Source of the DNA: Anaerolineae bacterium | Lineage (GTDB): Bacteria; Chloroflexota; Anaerolineae; Caldilineales; Caldilineaceae | Direction: 5' to 3' | Assembly: GCA_030432295.1 (NCBI GenBank) | Contig: JAUIHI010000013.1 | Coordinates: 1 to 64,000 of the forward strand | DNA length: 64,000 nt | Shown here: piece by piece, positions 30,679 through 39,692 of the stretch | How positions within the stretch are numbered: position 1 is the first letter of the stretch | Layout of the letters: the number at the start of each line of letters is the position of its first letter | Position numbers and translations under genes: made by a program | The notes under the pieces: model-generated | What the model was told of the DNA's origin: nothing | The model's input: the letters and a program-made list of their open reading frames with translations, nothing else | Databases searched by the model: none

Positions 30679-31869
30679 ATGGAACAATCACTCTTTTTGG
30701 AAGGCGCAATCTTCTCTGCCATTGCCGTCGGCGGTATTGTGTTGCTGGCCTGGTGGCTCTACGCATCCCCTGTGGCCGCGTCGGCGAAGCAAGCGCTGGC
30801 TGTCTCGGCCAGCACATCCCGCATCTTCGGTCTGCTGATCGCGCTGGGCGTTTTTCTCTTTTCCGTGGGCGGCTATTGGGACGCTAGCGAGCACGTGGTC
30901 ACGGGCGTTATTCCCGGCGGTGAAGATTTTCTCTGGCCGCCCCATCTGATGCTCTACGCAGGCTTTCTGCTTTCGTTTATTGTGGCGGTGGCCGGGCTGA
31001 TAGCGCTGGCAAAACCAAATCTGGCCGTGGGCATCCGTGACCCCCGCCTGTGGGTGCGGCGCAACCCGTATGTGGGTGCGACTGTACTGGCCGCAGGCTA
31101 CGGGTTGCTTTCCGTGCCCGGCGATGCTATCTGGCACGAAATCTACGGCATCGACCTGACCGCGTGGAGTCCTCCCCACGTCTTTTTGCTGGCCGCTTCG
31201 GCTACAACCGTCATCTGTGCCATCGGCCTTCTGCTCCAATCCAGCCCAAAGGGGCAACGCCGGGGCGGTCTTTCCCTCTTCATTCTGTTGCTCCTGGCGG
31301 TGATGCTGAACGAAGCCTATCTGATCGGCGTACTAGAATGGGAGATCAAAACTGTGACGGCCGCGGTGTTGGTTCGTCCCGGTTGGCTCTATCCGGTCAT
31401 TCTGGGCGGGCTGGCCTTCTTCGTCATTTCCCTGGGGCGGCGGCTGGTTCCCGGCCCCTGGACAGCCACGACGGTGGCCCTGCTTTTCTTTGCCTGGCGC
31501 ATCCTCGGTTCGGCCTTTGCTGATATTGTGAGCGGCGCGCCGCCCCGACTGACTCTCGTCTTTGTGTTGGGCGCAGTCTTGCTCGATCTGGCCGCGCAGC
31601 GCTCGAACCGGGAGGGTTTGGCACGGGCGATGGCCGAAGCTGCCGCCTTCACTGCTGGTTTTGTCGTCATTGCTTTGCCGACCATCCAGTTCGTCTATCT
31701 GCCCTATCTCACTCGCTTCACTGCGCAGGACCACGTGTGGACAGTGCTGATCACTTTTGCAGTCTGTTCCCTGTTGCAGCCTGCGGCGCAGACTGTGGGT
31801 GCGTGGCTGGTGGGTGAGCGGGCGGAAAAGCGCCAGATGCAGGCGATGGCTCCGGTTATGGGCGACTGA
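30679..31869 (+). CDS. Polytopic membrane protein, function unknown
   Basis: The 396-residue product is highly hydrophobic with roughly ten to twelve predicted membrane helices, starting at FLEGAIFSAIAVGGIVLLAW. Conserved-looking polar stretches are GGYWDASEHVVTGVIPGGED and GDAIWHEIYGIDLTAWSPPH, whose His and acidic residues within hydrophobic surroundings could bind metal. ATG 30679 follows CAGGAGGG. I do not recognise the family. It ends before a strong hairpin and may be cotranscribed with the hydroxylase pair. Confidence 0.8.
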   Translation: MEQSLFLEGAIFSAIAVGGIVLLAWWLYASPVAASAKQALAVSASTSRIFGLLIALGVFLFSVGGYWDASEHVVTGVIPGGEDFLWPPHLMLYAGFLLSFIVAVAGLIALAKPNLAVGIRDPRLWVRRNPYVGATVLAAGYGLLSVPGDAIWHEIYGIDLTAWSPPHVFLLAASATTVICAIGLLLQSSPKGQRRGGLSLFILLLLAVMLNEAYLIGVLEWEIKTVTAAVLVRPGWLYPVILGGLAFFVISLGRRLVPGPWTATTVALLFFAWRILGSAFADIVSGAPPRLTLVFVLGAVLLDLAAQRSNREGLARAMAEAAAFTAGFVVIALPTIQFVYLPYLTRFTAQDHVWTVLITFAVCSLLQPAAQTVGAWLVGERAEKRQMQAMAPVMGD

Positions 31870-31892
31870 ATCATCGCAGAATGAAGTGAAAA

Positions 31893-31938
31893 ATAGCCGG
31901 TCTGTCGTTGCCGTTGAGTGCAGTGACAGACCGGCTAT
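31893..31938 (+). terminator. Stem-loop terminator
   Basis: Perfect 14-base arms (31893-31906 and 31925-31938, word ATAGCCGGTCTGTC) follow the membrane-protein stop by 23 bases. The tail CTTATTG is only moderately T-rich. Confidence 0.75.
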
Positions 31939-31973
31939 CTTATTGTCTCGAACCTATCAAATGGGAAAAGTGA

Positions 31974-32810
31974 ATGCAGCCATCGCGCTACGATCTCGTC
32001 GTGCTGGATTTGGACGGCACAATTTTGGAGAAGGAATTTGAGGGGGGCTACAGCCCGCGGGTGCGCCACGCTATCGCCGCGGTGCAGGCGTCCGGTGTGC
32101 CGGTGACGATTGCCACCGGGCGCACGTTGGATTTTGTACGCACCCAGACGCCCCTCCTTGGCATCACCACACCGGTCGTCACCACCCAGGGCGCGGTGGT
32201 GGGCGATCCGGTCAGCGGGGAAGTGCTCTTCGAGGCGGATATGCCCCTGGACGTGGCTCGCTCCGTGGCCGAATGGGCGGACCGGACGGGCCGGGTGACG
32301 ATCTTCTACTTCAGCAACCGGGACGGCACGACGACCCTCTACCAGAACCGGGAGGTCTGGCAGCCGGAAGTCTACGACCACTGGTTCGGGATGCCCCGGC
32401 GCATTCAGCCCAATCTGAGCGAACTGTTGGCGGCCAGCGATCACCCGCCGCTCAAGTTTATCTCCGTCAACGACGCCAGCGCAGAGCCGGACCTGACACC
32501 GATTTTGCAGGAGCAGTTCGGCCCCACAATGCTGATGACCCGCACCCACGCCCTGCTCATCGAAGGCACAGCCGCGGGGGTGGACAAAGGCTCCGGTCTG
32601 CTCCATCTGCTGGAACATCTGAAGATTGCGCCGGAACGGGTGCTGGCTGTGGGCGACAATGAAAACGACATTCCTATGCTCAAAATGGCGGGGATGGGGG
32701 TGGCGATGGGCCAGGCCACAGAGAAAGTGAAATCCTTCGCCCAATGGATAGCGCCGTCCATTTTCGAGGACGGCGCGGCGGTGGCGATGGAGCGGTTTGT
32801 GATTGGATAG
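31974..32810 (+). CDS. HAD superfamily hydrolase, Cof type
   Basis: The 278-residue phosphatase has HAD motif I (VLDLDGTI, nucleophile Asp), motif II in TIATGR, a C2-type cap of about 110 residues, and the C-terminal motifs KGSGL and AVGDNENDIPML. Cof-type enzymes dephosphorylate sugar phosphates, FMN or pyridoxal phosphate. It is a single-gene unit between two hairpins. The substrate cannot be inferred. Confidence 0.9.
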   Translation: MQPSRYDLVVLDLDGTILEKEFEGGYSPRVRHAIAAVQASGVPVTIATGRTLDFVRTQTPLLGITTPVVTTQGAVVGDPVSGEVLFEADMPLDVARSVAEWADRTGRVTIFYFSNRDGTTTLYQNREVWQPEVYDHWFGMPRRIQPNLSELLAASDHPPLKFISVNDASAEPDLTPILQEQFGPTMLMTRTHALLIEGTAAGVDKGSGLLHLLEHLKIAPERVLAVGDNENDIPMLKMAGMGVAMGQATEKVKSFAQWIAPSIFEDGAAVAMERFVIG

Positions 32811-32812
32811 CA

Positions 32813-32868
32813 GGTATTGGATATTTCGTAGTGACGCGTCGTGTCGTCACTACGAAATATCCAATACC
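32813..32868. repeat. Perfect 23-bp inverted repeat between convergent genes
   Basis: Bases 32813-32835 are the exact reverse complement of 32846-32868 with a ten-base loop. It fills the whole gap between the HAD gene and the end of the P1B-type ATPase gene, so it may terminate both. It belongs to the TATTGGATATT family. Confidence 0.88.
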
Positions 32869-32874
32869 CAATAC

Positions 32875-34938
32875 CTATTCCCGGACGGCTAACATCCGCA
32901 GCCCGTTCATCACCACAATCAGTGTGCTGCCCTCGTGGCCGACAACGCCCAGAGGCAGGGGCAGACGGAAACCAGGCACAATCCACGGCGCAACAATCGT
33001 TAGCAGAATGAGGGTTAACATCACCCCCAGAGAAAAGATGAGATTCTGGCGTACAATCCGCTCGGCCTTGCGGCTCAGCCCGATGACAAAGGGCAGTTTG
33101 CTCAGGTCGTCGGACATCAGCACAATGTCCGCGGTTTCCAGGGCCACATCCGTGCCAGCCGCGCCCATCGCGATGCCCACACTGGCCGTAGCCAGGGCCG
33201 GCGCATCGTTCACCCCGTCCCCCAGCATTGCCACATGCCCTTCCTTCACCAACTGCTGGATGATCTCCACCTTCTGCTCCGGCAGCAGTTCGGCATAGAC
33301 ATCTTCCGGGCTGATCCCCGCCTGTCCGGCAATGGATTCGGCCACATTGCGGTTGTCGCCCGTGAGCATCGCCATTTTTGTGACACCAACTGCCCGTAGG
33401 GCTTCGATCGATTCCTTGGCATTCTCCCGCAAAGTGTCGGCCACGGCCAGATAACCCACTACTTCCCAGTCCCGGTCGTCGCCCAGTGTGTCGCTGACTG
33501 TACTGCGTCGGGCCACCAGCATTGTGGTTTTGCCCTGGCGTTGCAACGCCCGCCCAATCATTCGGATGGCGGGCGACAGGTCCATCGACTCGTCCATAAA
33601 GAGTTTGTCGTTGCCAATGTAGATGATTTCTGTGTGGCCGTCCCGGTTGTAGACCGCCTGAATGCCGTGTCCGGCCACAGCGCGGAATTCGTCCGGCTCC
33701 TCAATTTCCAGATTCATCTCTCGGGCCGCGGACAGAATTGCCAGGGCAATCGGATGCTCGCTAAGACTCTCGGCCCCGGCAGCGATGCGCACGACTGCTT
33801 CCCGGCTGTAGCTGTTGAGGGCGTGGACATTCGTGAGTTTGGGCTTGCCGTAGGTCAAAGTTCCCGTCTTGTCAAAGGCCAGAATATTGATAGCCGCGGC
33901 CCGTTCCAGATAGGCCCCGCCTTTGAAGAGCACGCCGCCCCGGGCCGCGGCCGCGATGGCACTGAGAATGCTGGCCGGTGTGCTGATGATCAGTGCACAG
34001 GGGCTGGCAACCACCAGCAGCGTCATGGCCCGGTAGAGGGTGACGTCGAAGGGTTCGCTGCCAAAGAGCCAGGGAATCAGCATCGCCAGCAGCGTCGCCC
34101 CGATGACCGTCAGGGTGTAGGGCTGGCTGTAGCGGTCGATGAGCTTCTGGGTGGGCGCGGCGTCCTCCTGGGCTTCCTGCACCAGTTGGATGATTTTGCT
34201 TAGGGTGCTTTCGGAAGCCAGCTTTGTCACCCGCACTTCCAGCGCGCCGCTGCCGTTGATAGTGGCAGAGAAGACATCGCTCCCCTTCTCTTTGAAGACC
34301 GGCACACTCTCGCCGGTAATCGGGCTTTGGTCGATGCTGCTGGCCCCGCTGACGACGACGCCATCCACCGGCAGCCGGTCGCCGGGGCGCACCATCACCA
34401 CATCGCCCACCACCAGTTCTTCTACTGCTGTCTCCACCAGATCGTCCCCTCGGCGCAGGAGGGCGGTGTCCGGGCGCAAGTCCACCAGACTCTCGATGGC
34501 CTTGCGGGTTCGATCCATCGCAAAGCCTTCCAGCGCGCCGCTGAGGGTGAAGAGGAAGAGCAGGAGCGCGCCCTCTTCCCAGTTGCCGATAAAGGCCGCG
34601 CCCAGGGCAGCGGTGATCATCAGAAAGTCGATGTTCAGTTCCCAACGCAGCGCGTCGGCAATCGCTTCTCGGGTCCCGGTGATGCCCCCGGCCAGGAAGG
34701 CGATGACTGCCATCAGCGTCACCACCCCTTCGGGCAACGCACCCGTCGCCTCCCCGCCGATCCAGCCGATGAGCAGCGCTATAAGGGTGATGACGGCCAG
34801 GGCCAGTTCCGGGTTTTCCCGCCAGAAGGCGAGGGTGAGCAGAGAACGGGCCAGACTGTTGCCGCCTGTCCCCCGTTGAGCCGAGCGTGTCGAGCCGCCG
34901 GGTTGTTCCAAAGTTGTCTTCATCGGTTGGGTTGTCAT
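32875..34938 (-). CDS. P1B-4-type metal-exporting ATPase
   Basis: The 687-residue transporter has the P-type hallmarks TGES, the phosphorylated DKTGTLTYGKP, and GDGVNDAPAL. Its transmembrane metal motifs are SPC (VVASPCALII) and HEGST near the C-terminus, the combination defining subgroup P1B-4, whose members export Fe(II) or Co(II). There is no N-terminal metal-binding domain. ATG 34938 follows GGGAGGAG and overlaps the end of the Fur-family gene by four bases; an in-frame start at 35019 would lie deep inside that gene. Regulation by the coupled repressor and its two operators suggests iron efflux. Confidence 0.92.
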   Translation of the reverse strand: MTTQPMKTTLEQPGGSTRSAQRGTGGNSLARSLLTLAFWRENPELALAVITLIALLIGWIGGEATGALPEGVVTLMAVIAFLAGGITGTREAIADALRWELNIDFLMITAALGAAFIGNWEEGALLLFLFTLSGALEGFAMDRTRKAIESLVDLRPDTALLRRGDDLVETAVEELVVGDVVMVRPGDRLPVDGVVVSGASSIDQSPITGESVPVFKEKGSDVFSATINGSGALEVRVTKLASESTLSKIIQLVQEAQEDAAPTQKLIDRYSQPYTLTVIGATLLAMLIPWLFGSEPFDVTLYRAMTLLVVASPCALIISTPASILSAIAAAARGGVLFKGGAYLERAAAINILAFDKTGTLTYGKPKLTNVHALNSYSREAVVRIAAGAESLSEHPIALAILSAAREMNLEIEEPDEFRAVAGHGIQAVYNRDGHTEIIYIGNDKLFMDESMDLSPAIRMIGRALQRQGKTTMLVARRSTVSDTLGDDRDWEVVGYLAVADTLRENAKESIEALRAVGVTKMAMLTGDNRNVAESIAGQAGISPEDVYAELLPEQKVEIIQQLVKEGHVAMLGDGVNDAPALATASVGIAMGAAGTDVALETADIVLMSDDLSKLPFVIGLSRKAERIVRQNLIFSLGVMLTLILLTIVAPWIVPGFRLPLPLGVVGHEGSTLIVVMNGLRMLAVRE

Positions 34939-35429
34939 TGGTTTGTCTCCTCCCTGGGAGAAGTGGTGGCAGAAGCCTGTAGTTGGTGGCGAATTTCGTC
35001 CCGTTTGCGGGTCTGGCATTGGGCGCAGAAGCCCACCATCTGTACCTGGGCCGACACCGCTTGGAAGCCAGTCTGTTCGTGGACTGTTTCGTAGAGCGCA
35101 CTCAGTGGCACGTCGCCAGCGTAGTCCACCACCTCCCCACAGCGTAGACAGACCAGATTGACGTGGGGTTCCGGGTTGGTGTCGTAGTGGGTGTGGTCGC
35201 CGCCCACACTGATCTCCACAATCGCTCCCAAATCGCGCAGCGCGTTGAGGGTGTTGTAAACCGTAGCCCGGCTGATCTCCGGGTGGGTGACGCTCAGCGC
35301 GCCGTAGACATCGGAGGGCGTGGGATGGGTGGGTGTCGTAGCCAGAAAATCACAGACAGCCCGGCGCTGGTCGGTAATGCGATAGCCGCCGGTTTTCAGT
35401 GCGTTGAGGTAGTCGATGGTTGTGTACAT
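34935..35429 (-). CDS. Fur/PerR family metal-responsive repressor
   Basis: The 164-residue product has the winged-helix part (YRITDQRRAVCDFLA, ISRATVYNTLNALRDLG) and the metal-binding part (DHTHYDTNPEPHVNL), with the structural zinc site CLRC and CAQC. Overall it resembles PerR more than Zur. It is cotranscribed with the P1B-4 ATPase. Two identical PerR/Fur-type boxes flank its promoter, so autoregulation by iron or peroxide is likely. No clear Shine-Dalgarno sequence precedes ATG 35429. Confidence 0.92.
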   Translation of the reverse strand: MYTTIDYLNALKTGGYRITDQRRAVCDFLATTPTHPTPSDVYGALSVTHPEISRATVYNTLNALRDLGAIVEISVGGDHTHYDTNPEPHVNLVCLRCGEVVDYAGDVPLSALYETVHEQTGFQAVSAQVQMVGFCAQCQTRKRDEIRHQLQASATTSPREETNQ

Positions 35430-35439
35430 TTTGGTTAGC

Positions 35440-35636
35440 AGATATTTGGTATTGGGTATTTCGTCGAGACGTTTTCAATGCAAATTAGAATGATTCTAAG
35501 TCATAGGAGTAATAATAATCGATTGTCACGAATCTGTCAAATTTTATTTAGAATGATTCTAAGTGGGGTTTGCCCAGACGAATGAGACTTGTGAAATGGC
35601 GTGACGCCACTGCCCAATAGCCAATCCCCAATACCC
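35440..35636. repeat. Split arms of a TATTGGGTATT-type repeat around the fur promoter
   Basis: GGTATTGGGTATTTCG at about 35448-35463 and complementary words CAATAGCCAATCCCCAATACC ending near 35635 bracket the promoter and operators. The arms are about 150 bases apart. The first lies in the fur leader. Confidence 0.5.
35485..35562 (-). promoter_or_regulatory. fur promoter with two PerR/Fur boxes
   Basis: On the minus strand TTGACA (35540-35535) and TATTAT (35517-35512) are 17 bases apart. The perfect 7-1-7 palindrome TTAGAATGATTCTAA occurs twice, at 35548-35562 and 35485-35499. The centres are 63 bases apart, six helical turns, and lie at about -51 and +12. This is a textbook arrangement for repression by a PerR/Fur dimer pair. 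Confidence 0.88.
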
Positions 35637-35640
35637 TTTT

Positions 35641-36438
35641 CTACATCCGCACCTGAATGGCGCTGCCGCTCTCGTAGCGGCGCAATCCCCGATAGAAGAC
35701 GACGATTGCCAGGCCGAGGAAGACTATCGCGCCCAGGAGTAGCTGGCCGAGACTGGCCCAATCGAAGGTGCGCACGAATTGGGCGGGTAGCGCACCCACA
35801 AAGGCGGCGGGGATGACCGTAAAGAGGAGCAGTTTGGCCGTGCCGTCGAAGAGGGTGATGGGGTAGAGGGAGAAGGTGATAATGGCGTTGACTGCATTGC
35901 CGGTGAGGAGGGAGGCGTTGCCGATCCAAAAAGCGAGGCTCTGCACCAGCACCAGAAATCCCACCACAACGGCCATCGCGGCTACACAGGCCAGCAGGTA
36001 GCGGGCCAGCATTCCGGTGCTGAATTCACCAGTGACCACAATTGCCACAACAAAACTGAATAGGCCGTAGAGAAAATCGCCCGCGCTGGAGGCGACGCTG
36101 CGGCTGGCCAGCATGTGCAACAGCACGGGTTTGGGCAGGGAGAGATAATAGTCCAGTTCGCCATTGGCAATAATCCCGGCCAGATGGAGCGCATTGCCGA
36201 AGAGATAGGTCCCCGCGCCGAAGGCCACAGCGACTACTCCAAAAAGCATAAACATGTCCTCCAGCGCCCAGCCGTTCACCTGCTCAAAGCGGTCGAAGAA
36301 GATGACCCAAAAAAGGAAATAGAAGGCGTTGTTGAGCATCATCCCGAAGACTTGCAGCAGGAAGGCCACCCGGTATTCCATCGCCGAGAGAAGATTGGTT
36401 TTCCAGAGGGAGAAGAGAAAGGAGAGTGTTTTGCGCAT
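35641..36438 (-). CDS. ABC-2 type transporter permease
   Basis: The 265-residue product has about six membrane helices and begins RKTLSFLFSLWKTNLLSAMEYR, followed by hydrophobic segments with NAFYFLFWVIFFDRF. It resembles the DUF990-type ABC-2 permeases that pair with NatA-like ATPases. It lies four bases after the other permease gene and is last of three genes. The exported substrate is unknown. Confidence 0.85.
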   Translation of the reverse strand: MRKTLSFLFSLWKTNLLSAMEYRVAFLLQVFGMMLNNAFYFLFWVIFFDRFEQVNGWALEDMFMLFGVVAVAFGAGTYLFGNALHLAGIIANGELDYYLSLPKPVLLHMLASRSVASSAGDFLYGLFSFVVAIVVTGEFSTGMLARYLLACVAAMAVVVGFLVLVQSLAFWIGNASLLTGNAVNAIITFSLYPITLFDGTAKLLLFTVIPAAFVGALPAQFVRTFDWASLGQLLLGAIVFLGLAIVVFYRGLRRYESGSAIQVRM

Positions 36439-36442
36439 AGTT

Positions 36443-37252
36443 CTATCCGCCGTTGATTGTCAACTGCCCCACCACCCACCGGTAGAAGAGTGCCACCGCC
36501 AACCCCGTCCCCACCAGCCAACCCATCTGATGGAGCAGCACATCTGCCAGCCGCGCTGCGCTGGGGTCCACAAAGAGCCGGGCCGGGCCGTAGACGATCC
36601 AGGCGAAGGGCAGGGCGCGGGAGACGTTTTGTAGCCATTCCGGGAAGAAGTCGAGGGGAATGAGCAGGCCGCCCAGCACCAGCAGAAATTTCTGGTATAT
36701 CCAGCGGAAGGCGCTTACCTCCTCTGCGATGAAGGCGGCCAGACCGATCAGAGCGGAGATGCAAAAATCCAGCAACAGCGCGAGCAGCGCGGCCAGCACC
36801 GCCGCGGCCCAGCCGAGTACCCCCGGCGGCGGACCCACCAGCCACCAAACCAGCGCACCCCCCAGCAGTAGATTTGTGGCAAAGACGAGCAGACTGTCTC
36901 CCAGCCCGGCGGCGAAGTGGTAGAGGATAAAGTTGAAGGGTTTGTTGAGCAGATAGGCGACGCTGCCGTCCTTCACCTGATCAGAGATGTCTTTGGAGAG
37001 GTCCCGCTTGCTCAGCATCACCGCCTCGGCCATCAGCAGATACCACATCGTATCGGCCAGACTCAGCCCGGCGATGCGCTGGCTGCCCATTGCGCCGTAT
37101 GTCACCCGCCACAGGTTGACGAAGACCCACAGAAAGAGCAGAATCGTCACACTGCGGGCCAGCAGGTCGAGGGGATAGGCAAAGCTGTTCTGCAACTGGG
37201 TGCGCAGAATCGCCCAATATTTGGCTGCGGGGCGTGTCAGCTCAACTCTCAT
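36443..37252 (-). CDS. ABC-2 type transporter permease
   Basis: The 269-residue product is a second six-helix ABC-2 permease, with an amphipathic N-terminus (KYWAILRTQLQNSFAYPLDL) before the first helix. Its start overlaps the end of the ATPase gene by 11 bases, indicating translational coupling. Two different permeases with one ATPase suggest a heterodimeric membrane channel. Confidence 0.85.
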   Translation of the reverse strand: MRVELTRPAAKYWAILRTQLQNSFAYPLDLLARSVTILLFLWVFVNLWRVTYGAMGSQRIAGLSLADTMWYLLMAEAVMLSKRDLSKDISDQVKDGSVAYLLNKPFNFILYHFAAGLGDSLLVFATNLLLGGALVWWLVGPPPGVLGWAAAVLAALLALLLDFCISALIGLAAFIAEEVSAFRWIYQKFLLVLGGLLIPLDFFPEWLQNVSRALPFAWIVYGPARLFVDPSAARLADVLLHQMGWLVGTGLAVALFYRWVVGQLTINGG

Positions 37253-38219
37253 AAATCGTCCGAATCACCTCCTCCAGGGACGGGTCCGAGACCGTCACAT
37301 CCACCAGACTGCCTGCGGAGGCCAGCGCGGCCATCACCCGTTCCACTGGCGTTTCCCGCACGTCGAAGCGCAGTTTGGCCCCGAATGTCCCCACCTTCAG
37401 CATCTCCACACCGGGGATTGCAAAGTCCGGCTCCAGTGCATTACTGTAGCGCACATCCACCTGCTTGGAGGTCAGATAGCGCCGTTTGAGCGCGGATACT
37501 TTGTCCTGATAGATAATTTCCCCGTGGTTGATGATAATCACCCGTTTGCACAGGGCCTCGATGTCCCCGGCGTCGTGGCTGGTGAGCAGCACGCCCACGC
37601 CCTCCTCCTCATTCATGCGGCGGATCGTCTCCCGGATGCGCTGTTTTGCCACCACATCCAGTCCAATCGACGGCTCGTCCAGCAGGAGAAGCCGGGGTTT
37701 GTGCAGCAGGGACGCGGCCACTTCGCAGCGCATCCGCTGGCCCAGGCTGAGTTTGCGCACGGGCGTTTCCAGCAGATGTTCGATCTCAAAGGCTTCGGAC
37801 AGATAGCCGATGCGTTGACGCAGTGCCTTCTCTTCCATTTCGTAGATTTTGCCGAAGAGGTAGAAAGTGTCCACTGCGGGCAGGTGATACCAGAGTTGGG
37901 GGCGCTGGCCGAAGACTGTGCCGATCTGATAGGCCAGCTTCTGCCGCTCCTGCCAGGGCACAAAGCCCAGCACAGACGCCTCACCGCCAGTTGGGTGCAG
38001 AATGCCCGTGAGGATTTTGATTGTCGTGGATTTGCCCGCGCCGTTGGGGCCGATGAAGCCGAGCAGCTCGCCCTGCTCCATCTGAAAGGAAATTTCCCGC
38101 ACGGCTTCCACCGGGTGCAGGTCCGGCTTCCACAGGGCGCGCAGACTCCCGCCAAAGCCCGCGGCTTTGCGTTTGGTCTGGAACGTTTTGTGGAGGTTAC
38201 GGACTTGGATAGCGCTCAC
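37242..38219 (-). CDS. ABC transporter ATP-binding protein (NatA-like)
   Basis: The 325-residue ATPase has Walker A GPNGAGKST, signature LSLGQRMRCEVAASLLHKP and Walker B LLLLDEPSIGLD, followed by the H-loop (LLTSHDAGDIEAL). An additional C-terminal domain of about 80 residues (DUF4162-like) follows. It is first in the ATPase, permease, permease operon, an exporter of unknown cargo. Confidence 0.92.
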   Translation of the reverse strand: MSAIQVRNLHKTFQTKRKAAGFGGSLRALWKPDLHPVEAVREISFQMEQGELLGFIGPNGAGKSTTIKILTGILHPTGGEASVLGFVPWQERQKLAYQIGTVFGQRPQLWYHLPAVDTFYLFGKIYEMEEKALRQRIGYLSEAFEIEHLLETPVRKLSLGQRMRCEVAASLLHKPRLLLLDEPSIGLDVVAKQRIRETIRRMNEEEGVGVLLTSHDAGDIEALCKRVIIINHGEIIYQDKVSALKRRYLTSKQVDVRYSNALEPDFAIPGVEMLKVGTFGAKLRFDVRETPVERVMAALASAGSLVDVTVSDPSLEEVIRTIYES

Positions 38220-38610
38220 GGGTCAATCAGCAGTTGTCTATGGCAAAGCCGGATAGAGAAACCAAGTTTATCGAGCGAATTGTCGACTACAGTGCAAAAA
38301 CCGAGTTTTTGGCGAACGTGACTGGGAATCCCAGGAGTGAGTCGGCCTTAAAAACTCGGTTTTTAGCCTTTTTGCAGTGTACTCATTGTTGAGTCATCAG
38401 AACCCGCACACTTCTGGTATGATAGGAGTTGACTGAGTTCTGGCTGGTGAAAAAAGTCTATCACAAAGTCACCGAATTTACGATCCAACTTTGGCTGAAG
38501 GTACAACCCGGATATGGGGAGACCGGGCAGGTTTCCAGAAACCTGCCCGGTCTGATCCCCCGAATTTGGGATACACCTGTGGCTGACCAAATCTGGCACG
38601 GAGGGCAATT
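38220..38610. other. Divergent intergenic region with two palindromes
   Basis: An imperfect inverted repeat joins about 38289-38310 to 38349-38379 (AAAAACCGAGTTTTT). A perfect 15-base-arm palindrome lies at 38521-38535 and 38538-38552 (GACCGGGCAGGTTTC). TATGAT at about 38418-38423 is a candidate -10 for the enoyl-CoA hydratase gene. I see no coding sequence. Confidence 0.6.
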
Positions 38611-39387
38611 ATGACCGACTACACCGACATCCTCACCGAAACCCACGGACGGGTTGGGCTGGTGCGCTTGAACCGACCCAAAGCGATGAACGCCCTGCGC
38701 GGCCATCTCCTGGCCGAACTGTTGGACGCCCTGCGTGCCTTCGATGCGGACGACAGCATCGGCGCGATGGTCATCACCGGCAGCGAGCGGGCCTTTTCTG
38801 CCGGCGCGGACATCAAAGAGATGGCCGACGCCACTCCCGTCGATCTGATGAACCGTGGACTCTCGGACGGCTGGCATCGTATCAGCACCATCCGCAAACC
38901 GATTATCGCGGCAGTCAGCGGCTTTGCCCTGGGCGGCGGCTGTGAGCTGGCCCTGCTCTGCGATCTGATCGTCGCTTCGGAGACGGCCCAATTCGGCCAG
39001 CCGGAGATTACCATTGGCGTCATCCCCGGCGCGGGGGGAACCCAGCGGCTGACCCGGATTCTGGGCAAGGCTCTGGCCATGGAAATGGTCCTCAACAATC
39101 GGTTTCTGAAGGCCGACGAAGCCTTGCAGCACGGGCTGGTCAACCGGGTGGTGACGGTGGAGAGCTATCTGGACGAGGCGCTGAAACTGGCCGGGGAGAT
39201 TGCCGCCCGAGCGCCGGTCGCCGTGCGTCTGGGCAAAGAAGCGGTCAACAGCGCCTACGAACTGAGTCTGACCGAAGGGCTGGCCGCGGAGCAGCGGGCC
39301 TTCTACCTTCTCTTCTCCACCGAAGACCAGAAGGAAGGGATGCAGGCGTTTGTGGAGAAGCGCGCACCGGCGTGGAAAGGGAAGTAA
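38611..39387 (+). CDS. Enoyl-CoA hydratase/isomerase family protein
   Basis: The 258-residue crotonase has the oxyanion-hole motifs RAFSAGADIKEM and GFALGGGCELAL, and the catalytic-Glu region FGQPEITIGVIPGAGGTQRL with both glutamates of a true hydratase (CEL and PEI). It would hydrate trans-2-enoyl-CoA in beta-oxidation. It stands alone, without other fatty-acid genes nearby. Confidence 0.93.
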   Translation: MTDYTDILTETHGRVGLVRLNRPKAMNALRGHLLAELLDALRAFDADDSIGAMVITGSERAFSAGADIKEMADATPVDLMNRGLSDGWHRISTIRKPIIAAVSGFALGGGCELALLCDLIVASETAQFGQPEITIGVIPGAGGTQRLTRILGKALAMEMVLNNRFLKADEALQHGLVNRVVTVESYLDEALKLAGEIAARAPVAVRLGKEAVNSAYELSLTEGLAAEQRAFYLLFSTEDQKEGMQAFVEKRAPAWKGK

Positions 39388-39399
39388 TGCGAATTGCAA

Positions 39400-39460
39400 G
39401 GGGCGAGTTGCGAATTGTGCGATCTGCCGTCCGCTGTCCGCACAATTCGCAACTCACCCC
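39400..39460. repeat. Inverted repeat with 22-base arms (CGAATTGCG family)
   Basis: Bases 39400-39421 are complementary to 39439-39460 with one mismatch. The loop carries the CTGCCGTCCGCTGTCC word of the GACGG family. It follows the enoyl-CoA hydratase gene and could act as its terminator. Confidence 0.85.
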
Positions 39461-39573
39461 TCCCCACCTGTGCGACGCTTTTTCCAGCATAGCGTTGGAC
39501 GCTGGAACCGGTGCTGCCGTGGGGATAGGTGTCAGTAGGAGCTAAGGCGACTTCACAAAAATAAGTACCCATA

Positions 39574-39651
39574 GGTCCCCGGCACTTCACGCACAACAAC
39601 GGAGTGACTGTGGCGTATCGACTCGTTTGAAGAGAAAGTGCCGGGGACTTT
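39574..39651. repeat. GTCCCCGGCACTT element, copy 2
   Basis: The arms hold GTCCCCGGCACTT and AAGTGCCGGGGAC. The asymmetric interior (CACAACAACGGAGTGAC) is the reverse complement, with few differences, of the interior of copy 3 at 42091. Copies 2 and 3 are thus inverted with respect to each other and flank the RCC1-repeat gene. Confidence 0.83.
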
Positions 39652-39692
39652 GTCTGGGTGTTTTATTCTTTGAAATAGCCTGAGTTCCAGAG

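Noticed and set aside
35485-35499. The palindromes near fur as part of the intergenic repeat families
   Set aside because: They are 15-base 7-1-7 sites matching the Fur/PerR pattern, duplicated at exact helical spacing around a promoter, and unlike the long-armed hairpins.
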